DNA from: a virus | DNA: 64,000 nucleotides | IMG/VR virus record: IMGVR_UViG_3300030202_003452 | Span: 43,261 to 107,260 of that record | Direction: 5' to 3' (one strand) | In this document: one piece after another, positions 27,274 to 35,930 of the stretch | How positions within the stretch are numbered: the stretch's first letter is position 1 | Layout of the letters: each line of letters starts with the position of its first letter | Program-made: the position numbers and the translations under genes | The notes under the pieces: generated by a model | Databases searched by the model: none | What the model was told of the DNA's origin: nothing | What the model saw: the letters and a program-made list of their open reading frames with translations, nothing else

Positions 27274-27603
27274 TTGGATACGTTACATTTTATCTTAACC
27301 GCTTATGGAATGACATTTATTATTGTCTACGGAAAGATTTTTGAGAACATAAGGCCAAAAAAAGATTACACAAAAAAATGGAACACTTTATGGAACTGCC
27401 CGTTATGCATGGGTTGGTGGTGTTCCTTGTTTCTTTTTGGCATTAACGGCTTTACGGAACTATTTACATTCGAGTATTCTATAGCGAATGCTTTTTGCCT
27501 AGCCTGTTTAGGGGCGGGTACTACTTATTTGCTCTCGGTTTTAGTCAATGACTTTGGCCTAAGAGTATCACCAAGACCAGGGGGTGAACATGTTGGTGAT
27601 TAA
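27274..27603 (+). CDS. Membrane protein with CPxCxGxW motif (DUF1360-like)
   Basis: 109 residues from a TTG start two bases after the previous stop. Three hydrophobic stretches (about 4-21, 43-57 and 67-92) and the cytosolic-loop motif NCPLCMGWW resemble DUF1360-type small membrane proteins of bacteria and phages. The C-terminus is basic and soluble. Role unknown. A structured 3' region and a terminator follow, separating it from the prohead protease. Confidence 0.65.
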   Translation: MDTLHFILTAYGMTFIIVYGKIFENIRPKKDYTKKWNTLWNCPLCMGWWCSLFLFGINGFTELFTFEYSIANAFCLACLGAGTTYLLSVLVNDFGLRVSPRPGGEHVGD

Positions 27604-27652
27604 GCGTTGGACATTACAGCCAGTCCGCCGTTGTTGCAGCGGATCCTAACGC
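27604..27652 (+). other. Possible structured RNA element between stop codon and terminator
   Basis: GCGTTGGA (27604-27611) can pair with TCCTAACGC (27644-27652, one bulged T), and inside it TCCGC (27624-27628) pairs with GCGGA (27639-27643), leaving a 12-base one-sided bulge and a 10-base loop. It immediately follows a stop codon and precedes a separate terminator hairpin. It does not fold as a tRNA. It may be a stable 3' UTR element; function unknown. Confidence 0.35.
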
Positions 27653-27684
27653 GAGTGGGTGGCGCCCACTCTATTTTTTATTTT
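27653..27684 (+). terminator. Intrinsic terminator before prohead protease gene
   Basis: Perfect seven-base-pair stem GAGTGGG (27653-27659) with CCCACTC (27665-27671), loop TGGCG, followed by TATTTTTTATTTT. It ends about 11 bases before the protease start, so it may also limit read-through into the protease gene. Confidence 0.75.
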
Positions 27685-27694
27685 GAGGGAAGGT

Positions 27695-28312
27695 ATGGGA
27701 AAAGAACTTTTACAAGAATTTTATGAACTTTGCAAAGATGGTGTCTGTCTTGATCTCTTAACCGAGGCCGAGAAGAGAGAAGCCATGAACGAAGGAACAA
27801 TGTTTCTTTCTGGTCGCATCCAGACTGCTGATAAGCAGAACGGAAATGGTCGTGTTTACCCTTACGAGGTTCTTAAGAGAGAGATGGACAACTACGCAAG
27901 GATTGTTGCTGACAATAGAGCATGCGGTGAACTTGACCATCCGGACGATTCAGTTGTTAATCTTAAAAACGTATCTCACATCATAACCAAGGTTTGGTGG
28001 GAAGGCAAGGATGTTATGGGCAAGATCAAAGTCCTTGACACCCCATCAGGCAGAATCCTGAAAGACCTTGTGAACGCTGGGGTTAAACTTGGTATCTCTT
28101 CTCGTGGACTTGGATCTGTCCGAGAAAGTATGGGAAAGACAGTTGTAGAGGCTGACTTTCAATTGATTTGTTTTGACATTGTGTCCGAACCTTCCACACC
28201 AGATGCCTATGTTTATCCTGGTAGAGGGATGTCTGAGGTTGTTTCATCTCGCCTTAAAGAGAGAAAAGAGAACAACATTGATGGGCTATTTAGAAGAATT
28301 CTAGGGGATTAA
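27695..28312 (+). CDS. Prohead core protease (T4 gp21-like)
   Basis: 205 residues from the ATG at 27695 (GAGGGAAGG upstream); an earlier in-frame GTG at 27659 lies within the terminator hairpin and is rejected. The T4 gp21 landmarks are present: NRxYP-like GRVYPYEVL, GELDHP with catalytic His82, WWEGKDVMGK, and GISSRGLGS with the catalytic Ser near 135-136, then STPDAYV. T4 gp21 is 212 residues. It self-activates in the prohead, cleaves capsid, core and internal proteins at (L/I)xE, and destroys the scaffold. Matching sites are visible in the major capsid, scaffold, ParB-like and 888-residue proteins. Confidence 0.94.
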   Translation: MGKELLQEFYELCKDGVCLDLLTEAEKREAMNEGTMFLSGRIQTADKQNGNGRVYPYEVLKREMDNYARIVADNRACGELDHPDDSVVNLKNVSHIITKVWWEGKDVMGKIKVLDTPSGRILKDLVNAGVKLGISSRGLGSVRESMGKTVVEADFQLICFDIVSEPSTPDAYVYPGRGMSEVVSSRLKERKENNIDGLFRRILGD

Positions 28313-28750
28313 ATGAACAAGACAGAATTAAAGAAAATGCTAAGACCTCTAATTAAGGAGTGCATTAAAGAAGTTATTTTTGAAGAAGGTACCCTGTCAA
28401 CTATCATCAGTGAAGTCATGATAGGTACATCTCAGCATCAACAACCTTTAATGCAAGAGAACAAACAGAGAGTGCAATTAGAGTCTGATGAGCAAGCAAA
28501 CCGAAGATTACAAGAACGTGCAGAAGCAGAAAAGCAGAGGCGAAAGACTCTTCTTGACTCTATTGGCAAAGACTCGTACAATGGCGTTGATCTTTTTGAA
28601 GGCACTACACCACTGTCCAATCGAGACAGCGGTCGCCAATCTACACCACATGGATCAAAAGCACTAGACGGAATTGCACCTAATGACCCAGGGGTTAATA
28701 TTGGAGCCTTTGCTTCAAACGGCCTTTGGAAAAAACTAGCAGGAAATTAA
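28313..28750 (+). CDS. Small head-region protein of unknown function
   Basis: 145 residues; start directly abuts the protease stop. Opens with a basic/acidic amphipathic helix (MNKTELKKMLRPLIKECIKE) then FEEGTLSTIISEV, a central Gln/Arg/Glu-rich coiled-coil-like region (60-85) and a Gly/Pro/Asn-rich C-terminus ending NGLWKKLAGN. I do not recognise a defined family. The position between protease and bS21 suggests a core or head-assembly protein. Confidence 0.65.
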   Translation: MNKTELKKMLRPLIKECIKEVIFEEGTLSTIISEVMIGTSQHQQPLMQENKQRVQLESDEQANRRLQERAEAEKQRRKTLLDSIGKDSYNGVDLFEGTTPLSNRDSGRQSTPHGSKALDGIAPNDPGVNIGAFASNGLWKKLAGN

Positions 28751-28751
28751 A

Positions 28752-28964
28752 ATGGCAACGAACATTACAGTAAAACCTAGAAAAAATGAAGACCCAAATA
28801 GACTTATCAAAAGATTCCAGAGAAAATGTAAAAAATCTGGAATTTTTGACGAGGTTAGAGAGAGAAGGCATTTTCGTAAACCTTCCGAAAAGAAGCGTTT
28901 AGCAAAGAAAAAGGCCATTGCCAGGCATAAAAAAAGAATGAGAAAAATGGCCCAAAACAACTAA
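28752..28964 (+). CDS. rpsU: Ribosomal protein bS21 homologue
   Basis: 70 residues, the normal bS21 length. It aligns along its whole length with bacterial S21: RENEP-type start becomes KNEDPNRLIKRFQRKC, then KSGIFDEVRERRHF, RKPSEKKRLAKKKAI and RHKKR. Strongly basic. bS21 binds the 30S platform near the anti-Shine-Dalgarno region and helps initiation; phage copies are known from myoviruses including pelagiphages and are thought to replace or supplement host S21 on ribosomes. It is embedded between head genes, with AGGA seven bases before the ATG, so it may be expressed with late genes. Confidence 0.95.
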   Translation: MATNITVKPRKNEDPNRLIKRFQRKCKKSGIFDEVRERRHFRKPSEKKRLAKKKAIARHKKRMRKMAQNN

Positions 28965-28984
28965 TTAACTTATAGGAGTCCAAA

Positions 28985-29395
28985 ATGTCAAATTTTTACT
29001 ACACAGCAGGTCTTCATAATGTTGGTTCTTATCAAGTAGCAGGTCGCCCTTACCTTTCAGGGTCCACTGGTATTAATGCAACCACGAGTGAAAGATTTAT
29101 TTTTCCTCAAGTTTCTAAATCAATTTTAGTAAAAAACACTGATGGGTCAACTGCCATTAGGGTTGGTTTTGCACCAAAAGCAGATGGCGAACATGGGTAT
29201 ACTCATGGTGCTAATGATAATGATAACTATTTTATTGTAAATGCCGGGAAAGAAATTAGTTTTAATGTAAAATGCAAAGAGATATTTATCTGGACAGGTT
29301 CTGGTACTTCTGCTGCTCAAGTTTACGCAGAACTAACAGAAATACCCGATCAAAGAATGTTTACTCTTGACGGAGTAGTAGGAGTTGCTTCATAA
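28985..29395 (+). CDS. Virion protein, 'GLHN-GSY' family member 1
   Basis: 136 residues, RBS ATAGGAG. Shares with the next two proteins the N-terminal YTAGLHNVGSY, central PQVSKSILVKN and C-terminal NVKCKEIFIW ... LTEIPDQRMFTL pattern. Predicted all-beta, no signal peptide. This compact triplicated family beside head and fibre genes suggests a head-decoration or fibre-associated protein; exact location unknown. The stop overlaps the next start (ATAATG). Confidence 0.75.
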   Translation: MSNFYYTAGLHNVGSYQVAGRPYLSGSTGINATTSERFIFPQVSKSILVKNTDGSTAIRVGFAPKADGEHGYTHGANDNDNYFIVNAGKEISFNVKCKEIFIWTGSGTSAAQVYAELTEIPDQRMFTLDGVVGVAS

Positions 29396-29805
29396 TGTCT
29401 AATTTTCACTATACACCTGGCCTGCATAACGCAGGATCATATGTATCATCGGGATACCCTTATTTAAAAACTTACACTCTTTCAAATTCTGGTGTTACCG
29501 AACAACAACTTAGTTTTAATCATGTTACAAAACAGGTAGTAATAACAAATTCAGAAACCACAAGCAATAGAGATCTCAGAGTTCATCTCCTCTCTACAGG
29601 TTCTCAGAGTGGTGCGCAGATTGTTAGTAACAAACACTACTATGATGTTCCAAATAATACTAGCCTCACTCTTGATTTAAAATGTAAAGAGATTTTCTTC
29701 TCTAATGCTAGTGGAGGGTCAATTACATTTTCAGTATTTGCTTCTCAAACACAAATACCGACCGGAAGAATGTATCCTTTGACTGGTTCCGGAATTGATG
29801 AGTGA
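29395..29805 (+). CDS. Virion protein, 'GLHN-GSY' family member 2
   Basis: Also 136 residues and collinear with member 1: YTPGLHNAGSY, NHVTKQVVITN, DLKCKEIFFSN, QTQIPTGRMYPL. Sequence divergence is considerable, which indicates an old duplication. It ends GSGIDE, closely matching the end of member 3 (GSGVDE), so members 2 and 3 are probably the closer pair. Predicted beta sandwich; virion role inferred. Confidence 0.75.
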   Translation: MSNFHYTPGLHNAGSYVSSGYPYLKTYTLSNSGVTEQQLSFNHVTKQVVITNSETTSNRDLRVHLLSTGSQSGAQIVSNKHYYDVPNNTSLTLDLKCKEIFFSNASGGSITFSVFASQTQIPTGRMYPLTGSGIDE

Positions 29806-29814
29806 GGGGGATAA

Positions 29815-30936
29815 ATGAGTGAAAGTTTTAAATATACAGCCGGTCTTCATAATGCTGGATCCTATCGAGTTTCTGGTGTTCCATTTATAACCGGATCTCA
29901 AATCCCTGATAGTTCGTCGGTGAAGGTTTCTTTTTATCAAGTAACAAAAGAGATTAAGGTCAAAAAGACCAGTGGAACGGGTGAACTACGTGTTCACTTT
30001 GGCTCTTTGAGTAATAATGCATTGGCGGCCAAAGGAACTATGGATTTCAGAACTGCTGATAATGTTTTTGATATCCCAAACGGAAGTGGGGCATCATTTG
30101 CCTTTTGGATTAGCGGCAGTGATGGTAATGACACTTTCAATGCTAATGAAAACTTCATTGCTTTGCAAAACGAAGCCGGAGATAATGCAATTGAATTTAG
30201 ACCAAGAAACCCCAGCGGCCTTAACGGAAGGTTCCAGATCAGATCAGTGGATACAGCCGGCGGAACATATAAAAGTTTCTCAGATTCTGATGCAAACCAA
30301 TACACAGATGGCTGGAATCACTTTGTAGTTTCCTTCGACGGTGCTGCTGGTGGCGCCATTAATGTTTACAGGAATGGTAGCGCTATTTCGACAACCACTG
30401 GGGCTACTGGAAATCCACTCACAGGTTCAACTAAGTTCGTTCTATTTAATGGAATTGATTTCGGTAAAGTAGTTGGTATTGATGAAGTAGCAGTATGGGG
30501 AACAGAATTATCATCTGGTGACGTTACCTCTCTATATAATAGTGGTGGCAAAGCAGATCCCCGAAATATTCAAGGAGCCAATTTAAAACTATGGTATCAA
30601 TTTGGCGATAATGAAAATGATGTCGTTGATGGAGCAAATACAATCATTAAAGACTCAAGTGGAAACTCTGACGACCTGAATGACCTAACAAACTTTGGCG
30701 GATCAGATGAATTACTTCCTGTGATTGGCCCTTTCTTTTTGACGAACAACGTTTATAGAAATCTTCACTTCTGGCCGTTACCAAGCAGCGGAGATGAAGT
30801 AACAATACCAGTAAAGTGCAAGCAAGTATTTTTATCTGCTTCTGGTTCTGCTATAGATTATCAACTGCAGGCATCGCTAACAGAGATCCCCGCTGCTAGA
30901 ATGTACGAATTATCAGGGTCTGGGGTCGATGAATAA
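29815..30936 (+). CDS. Virion protein, 'GLHN-GSY' family member 3 with inserted LamG-like domain
   Basis: 373 residues. Residues 1-65 (YTAGLHNAGSY, YQVTKEIKVKK, LRVHF) and 307-373 (VKCKQVFLS, LTEIPAARMYEL) together reproduce the 136-residue family fold. Between them about 240 residues are inserted that look like a concanavalin/LamG lectin domain: FDIPNGSGASFAFWI, DGWNHFVVSFDG, VYRNGS, IDEVAVWGTELSSGDV and LKLWYQFGDN. LamG domains bind glycans or proteins, so this copy may display an adhesive module on the virion. It couples to the following fibre gene (ATAATGG). Confidence 0.8.
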   Translation: MSESFKYTAGLHNAGSYRVSGVPFITGSQIPDSSSVKVSFYQVTKEIKVKKTSGTGELRVHFGSLSNNALAAKGTMDFRTADNVFDIPNGSGASFAFWISGSDGNDTFNANENFIALQNEAGDNAIEFRPRNPSGLNGRFQIRSVDTAGGTYKSFSDSDANQYTDGWNHFVVSFDGAAGGAINVYRNGSAISTTTGATGNPLTGSTKFVLFNGIDFGKVVGIDEVAVWGTELSSGDVTSLYNSGGKADPRNIQGANLKLWYQFGDNENDVVDGANTIIKDSSGNSDDLNDLTNFGGSDELLPVIGPFFLTNNVYRNLHFWPLPSSGDEVTIPVKCKQVFLSASGSAIDYQLQASLTEIPAARMYELSGSGVDE

Positions 30937-33900
30937 TGGCAGAGTTCGGTTGGGCATATGTTTCAGGTGCGCTAGGTAGAGGTGGCACACATGCAGTCCA
31001 GACATCGGACTCTGCTAGTAATCTTTCTGGTAGTCAGCGCTTTGTATATGATGGCTCTTCGGTAGTCTTGACTGGTAGTCTTCTTGTCAAAGGAGATATG
31101 GATTTAAGTGGTACTCTTAATATTGACACGCTCAATGTTAATGAAACTATCATCTTATCTCAGACAGGATCAACTCAAATTGGAAACACTACTAATGATA
31201 CTCACATATTCACAGGACAAATAAGAGTAACATCATCCAACAATTCAGATATAATTTACAAACAAGGAAGCACAGAATATAGCGCTACAGCCTCTGTTGC
31301 TACCGACTCTCCTATCCCAGATGCCGCTACGTTTAATAGAGCCGTAGATCCTGCATTGACTGTTTCTGGTACTGCTGTCTTCGAAGCACCGGTTGCTCTT
31401 AAGGGCGGCCTCTTTGGGGCATCACCAATTAAAATCTTTGCTCCTTTGAGATCTATTGGAAGTTCGGGCGAAACCTTTGATATTAAAGGTGGTCAATTTA
31501 AAGGAAACCTTCGTGTAACTGGTGCGGTAACAATCACTGGATCAGGTCCCGCCGATGGTATGGAAATTCAAATGGGTGCCCTAAAGATGAACTCTGTGGA
31601 GCCTGGGTCTTTCCTTCCAATTATTACAATGGAGAACAGAAACGCCTCCAATGTACAGAGACCACAAATAATCTTATCAAATAACCTAGCAGGTACTTTT
31701 AGTGCTGGAACAAGTTCTATGCAGATTAACGCTGGTGAAATTAGTTTCAAGGTGCCAACCAATGATGCAGTGGCTGGTGAAGAAGTTGGATCATTTGAAT
31801 TTAAAAGAAAAGACAATGCAACTAATAAACAGTCATTTTTTAGATTTGCCATTAAATCAGTTGCTCCATTGTCCGCTTCTAACGGTGCCGTTAGTGGTTC
31901 TGATAAAGTTCAAGAAATTGCTGTTCTTGGTGATTTCCAAGGAACAGTTTATAAAAACAATTTCAACCAACAAAGGGGCCTTGTTATTTTTGGAAACGTT
32001 GTTCCTAAATCAATCGCCGCAAATAATGCTAATGCAACTGCTATTCCAACTGATAACTTTTCACTTGGAACACCAAACCTTAGATGGGGTGATGTATTTA
32101 TCGGAGATGATCGAGAGATAAACTTTGGAGACTCACAAGATGTTAAGTTAGGATTTAACTCAACAACAGATGATCTTGAAGTATCTGGAAAGTATTTATC
32201 TGCCAAAAACAACTTGCGAGTGCAGGCTGGTGGTTATGTTTCTTTTGGAGATACTGACACCACTAGTGGTTATGGATTTAGAGACAACTCTGGCACTCTA
32301 CAATTCAAAAACTCTGGTGGAGATTGGACTAATTTTGGGGCTGGTGGATCTGGTGGAACTATTGGTGCCGCTGAAGATGGGAACTATAATGATGGGTTAT
32401 TTATCGACTTCACAACTGAGACCCCTATTGGCACACCAATAGATCGCTTTAATGAGTTGTTCTCTGTTCTAGTACCAAATGCAGCACCAGATGTAAGTCA
32501 ACTTGATTACAATGTTCCTGCTGGTCACGCCATGAAGATTTCTTTCGACACGACAAATGACCCAACAGGATATACACAACAAGCAAATACTGCCGGCTTT
32601 ACTGAACTGGATGTGAACGACCAGGTTACAATTGCTTCATCAGGTGCAAACCTTAGACTTGGTGTTTATCAGAAGAACCAAGAGATTACCGGGACGGTTA
32701 ATTACAACGTTGCCCAAGATATGGAAGGCTCTTATGAGAACCACCCAGCAGATGCTTTTGGTAACGCAGAAACTGGCTCTCTGCAATTGTTTGTTAATGG
32801 TGCTTCGGTTCATTCAATTAATCTAGCAGTTGATTTAGGAACTGGTAGTGCTGGTTCTGGTACCGGATTGGCATTGAACGCAAATGGTTCCGGTTTTATC
32901 AATCTTTCAGTTGCTGATCCGGCCACAGATGCAAACAATAAAACATTTACAATCTTTAAGCACAGAACCTCAAAAGTTGTAATTGACACCAGAGACCAGA
33001 GAAATGGTTGGAACTATGCTCAAGTCAAACACGTAATAGGCGCTAGCACGAAGACAACCAACTTCTTAGAGTGGATAAATGATGGGGAGGCTTCTGGTAG
33101 CGCAATCACATTTACCAACCCTAGAATCTCATCCTTGGGCCTCTCAGGCAACAAGTATTTATCTGGTGTTAGGTATCATACTTCTGCTGCCCCAGTTTAC
33201 AATACACAGATTTCAAATTTCTATAGAAATACTTATCCTACAGGAAGCGTAATAACTTTCTCTTCTAATTTTGGATCTTCCAACGCTCAAACTCCTCCAG
33301 CAATTGGAGGGTCAGAAGATTACACTAAGCAGATTTTATTAACTGCCAGTTTTACAAACACTGCAACAACTTATTATGGCACATCTTTCACGAATCAAAT
33401 TGCAGTTTCTCACCCATTTAAAACTCAAACTGGTGTTGGTCCTGCAACTGGTAGTGGAATCTTGCTGGATAATATTACAAATAATACAACTAATTTGTCA
33501 GAGCGGTTTACTAGTGAAGCGTTCCGTTTGCCATCTGGGTCTTTTGCAAACCAGTCAGCAGTAACATCAGCAACTTGGTTCTCTGGCTCTCATATGACTG
33601 GGTCAGATCACGCAAATGGACTGTTGGTTTTTGCTCAAAAAATACAATCACCAAAGAACACTTCTGGGACAGGAATTACAAACGGTAACTTTACTGGCCC
33701 TGGTAATGCTTACGGCGGTCAGCCTAACTATTCTAGTGTGTCTGGGACACGGACTTATTTTAGAAAAGTTCAGAACACTTCTGGTGCAACCAAGAGAGAC
33801 TTGAAAATCACAACAACTAAGAGCAGCAGAATAAATAATGATTCTCTTACAACCAATAATGTTCAGATGTTTGTGAAACTTCCGGGCGCCACAGGGTTTA

Positions 33901-35921
33901 TGGACGTATCTCAGAATTTCTCATTTGGAACTTATAGTAATGGTGCCGGCGCCTTAATAAATGGTGCTGATGACAACTCAAATACTGGTGGGACAGTAAA
34001 TTCAAATGCTGTGCATTGTGTAACATTTGGTACACAAAGCATTGCGAATAACGAATACATTGTTGTCAAGATGATTGCTGATGCTGGGTGGACCGGTAAC
34101 TTCTCGCAGATTAATTTTCAGTTTGGAGCATCTGATGTTTCTGCTCCTACAGAGGCGCCGGCACTTGATGATATTGATGGCAATGATGTTGGTTCAACAG
34201 TGAAACTATCCTTTGGTGCAACAAATGGTGTTGTTGGTTATTCAAATGCAACCAGGTCATCAATTGGAGCATCTAACTTGGATTCAAATGCTACGTTTTC
34301 TATTTCTGGGGATCAGCGCGGTGCTTTCCAATCTGTAAGAGTGATAGATGGAAACTTAAATGAAGATGTTGGCGCTAACGGAAACAATTATCTTGCTAAC
34401 TCTTTTAAAGATGCGTACACTGGATCATTAGTAATAGAAGTTAATGGTAGTGAATTACATACTGTAAATTTAAACAGTTCAGTTGGCACAATAAATAGCA
34501 CAAATGGTAATGGATCTGGTTTTGCTTTAAACGCTCTAAGTTTCTCTGAAACTACAGACGGAATTCCTGATTACACCAAGAACTATAGGACGGGAACTTA
34601 TACTGTTGGAAACAACGATCAAAGGAATGGTTGGAACTATGCGAGAGTAATACACAGAATTGGCGGGTCAAATACTACTACCAACTATGTTGACTGGGTT
34701 AATGACCCATCCGGATCAACAGTCGCTATGGCCTCTTCGTCTGCTGTTATGGATAATTTTGACCATGGTAATAAATATTATCAATCAGGTGTCGGATACT
34801 TTGCTAGTAGGCCAAGTGCCAGTTTCAAGTACATAGCCTCTCAGGTTTATTCTAATGTCTACTCAAACTCTTCAACTGCTGTATCCTATGGAACAACAAC
34901 CAACTCTTCTGTTACAAAAATTAAAATTATTGGAACTGGTATCAATGATGCAGAAACCTCAGCGGCAGCAGTTGCGCTTCCTTCTCTTAATAATAGTGCA
35001 GGTTGCGAGGCTAAAGATATTCAAATAACTGGAACAGTATTATTTGATAACTTAACCAGTATTAAGGAAGGTCTTAGTTTGTTCACTGCTTATGATATAG
35101 CAGTTGCCTCAACGGTGGTTCATCCATTAAAAACAAACCTCACGACGACAACATATTCAAAAACCGCTTTTATGGTTTATTCTGGCTCTCTTGGATCCAC
35201 AAATTTGAACACTAATGAATACTTTAATAATGAAGCCTACAGAATTGTATCTGGAAACTATGTGTCTCAGTCACATGTAACCTCTGGTGGTAATGCTTGG
35301 GATTCTACAATTTCTGTTAATGACAATGACAATTATGCTACTTATTGTGATGGTATGGTTACAGTGAATGGTTACGCCATTTCTCCATTGAAAATTGGAA
35401 ACGCTGGCGATACGAGAAATGTTGCTAACGGCGGAATCTTACAAGCACCAGCAAACAACCCAAACTATTCATCTTTAACAAAGGCTACCAGAACGTTCTA
35501 CAGATATTTCCGGAACCAAACCGGTGTATCATCGGCAACACCAACACTACAACTTTATGGTGATGCAACAATAGTTGCTAAGTCTGGTGCTTTCTATACA
35601 GGCACACTAGGTGCGAACAAGTTAATTAATGTAGAAATAAAAGTCCCATTTGATCCATCATTTACAGGTGGCGATGATACATCTACTGCATGGAGTGATG
35701 CTGTCAAGCCGTACTCTGCAGGAGTTCAACCAAACACTGATGGTGTTGGTGTTTATGGTGGTGGCGGATCTGGACTAGATCAAACAGTTGATGCTAATGG
35801 TAATAGTTTCCAACTTCAACTTCAACAGAAACAAATTAGAAATAATCAGTATGTAATTGTAAAAATTACAGCACACAAAGATTGGACAGGATATTTATCT
35901 AGGATAAACATCTCTTATTAA
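30936..35921 (+). CDS. Large fibre-type protein with two tandem divergent repeats
   Basis: 1661 residues. The N-terminal 470 residues have fibre-like beta-structured repeats (GSLLVKGDMDLSGTLNID, then GDDREINFGDSQDVKLGF). Residues about 500-1070 and 1071-1661 are two copies of one module: both contain NDQRNGWNYA-type blocks (near residues 690 and 1230), a NYxxxWxND segment and a closing Trp-Thr-Gly motif (GWTGNFSQINFQFG and DWTGYLSRINISY). A fibre or whisker role in host attachment is inferred. The duplication implies that two receptor-binding or spacer units are present per chain. Confidence 0.8.
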   Translation: MAEFGWAYVSGALGRGGTHAVQTSDSASNLSGSQRFVYDGSSVVLTGSLLVKGDMDLSGTLNIDTLNVNETIILSQTGSTQIGNTTNDTHIFTGQIRVTSSNNSDIIYKQGSTEYSATASVATDSPIPDAATFNRAVDPALTVSGTAVFEAPVALKGGLFGASPIKIFAPLRSIGSSGETFDIKGGQFKGNLRVTGAVTITGSGPADGMEIQMGALKMNSVEPGSFLPIITMENRNASNVQRPQIILSNNLAGTFSAGTSSMQINAGEISFKVPTNDAVAGEEVGSFEFKRKDNATNKQSFFRFAIKSVAPLSASNGAVSGSDKVQEIAVLGDFQGTVYKNNFNQQRGLVIFGNVVPKSIAANNANATAIPTDNFSLGTPNLRWGDVFIGDDREINFGDSQDVKLGFNSTTDDLEVSGKYLSAKNNLRVQAGGYVSFGDTDTTSGYGFRDNSGTLQFKNSGGDWTNFGAGGSGGTIGAAEDGNYNDGLFIDFTTETPIGTPIDRFNELFSVLVPNAAPDVSQLDYNVPAGHAMKISFDTTNDPTGYTQQANTAGFTELDVNDQVTIASSGANLRLGVYQKNQEITGTVNYNVAQDMEGSYENHPADAFGNAETGSLQLFVNGASVHSINLAVDLGTGSAGSGTGLALNANGSGFINLSVADPATDANNKTFTIFKHRTSKVVIDTRDQRNGWNYAQVKHVIGASTKTTNFLEWINDGEASGSAITFTNPRISSLGLSGNKYLSGVRYHTSAAPVYNTQISNFYRNTYPTGSVITFSSNFGSSNAQTPPAIGGSEDYTKQILLTASFTNTATTYYGTSFTNQIAVSHPFKTQTGVGPATGSGILLDNITNNTTNLSERFTSEAFRLPSGSFANQSAVTSATWFSGSHMTGSDHANGLLVFAQKIQSPKNTSGTGITNGNFTGPGNAYGGQPNYSSVSGTRTYFRKVQNTSGATKRDLKITTTKSSRINNDSLTTNNVQMFVKLPGATGFMDVSQNFSFGTYSNGAGALINGADDNSNTGGTVNSNAVHCVTFGTQSIANNEYIVVKMIADAGWTGNFSQINFQFGASDVSAPTEAPALDDIDGNDVGSTVKLSFGATNGVVGYSNATRSSIGASNLDSNATFSISGDQRGAFQSVRVIDGNLNEDVGANGNNYLANSFKDAYTGSLVIEVNGSELHTVNLNSSVGTINSTNGNGSGFALNALSFSETTDGIPDYTKNYRTGTYTVGNNDQRNGWNYARVIHRIGGSNTTTNYVDWVNDPSGSTVAMASSSAVMDNFDHGNKYYQSGVGYFASRPSASFKYIASQVYSNVYSNSSTAVSYGTTTNSSVTKIKIIGTGINDAETSAAAVALPSLNNSAGCEAKDIQITGTVLFDNLTSIKEGLSLFTAYDIAVASTVVHPLKTNLTTTTYSKTAFMVYSGSLGSTNLNTNEYFNNEAYRIVSGNYVSQSHVTSGGNAWDSTISVNDNDNYATYCDGMVTVNGYAISPLKIGNAGDTRNVANGGILQAPANNPNYSSLTKATRTFYRYFRNQTGVSSATPTLQLYGDATIVAKSGAFYTGTLGANKLINVEIKVPFDPSFTGGDDTSTAWSDAVKPYSAGVQPNTDGVGVYGGGGSGLDQTVDANGNSFQLQLQQKQIRNNQYVIVKITAHKDWTGYLSRINISY
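32436..35918 (+). repeat. Two tandem coding repeats of about 1.7 kb in fibre gene
   Basis: Unit 1 covers about 32436-34145 and unit 2 about 34146-35918. They are recognisable at protein level (NDQRNGWNYAQVKHVIG-type against NDQRNGWNYARVIHRIG) and in short DNA patches such as ATGGTTGGAACTATGC near 33004 and 34627. Boundaries are approximate. Confidence 0.6.
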
Positions 35922-35930
35922 GGCAAATAA

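Noticed and set aside
27588-27652. Possible tRNA in the structured region after 27603
   Set aside because: No T-loop GTTC, no acceptor/anticodon arrangement; does not fold as a cloverleaf.
25330-28295. CTATTTA copies inside genes (for example near 13966, 25331, 28286, 51441)
   Set aside because: They lie in coding sequence and are expected by chance in AT-rich DNA; not listed as promoters.
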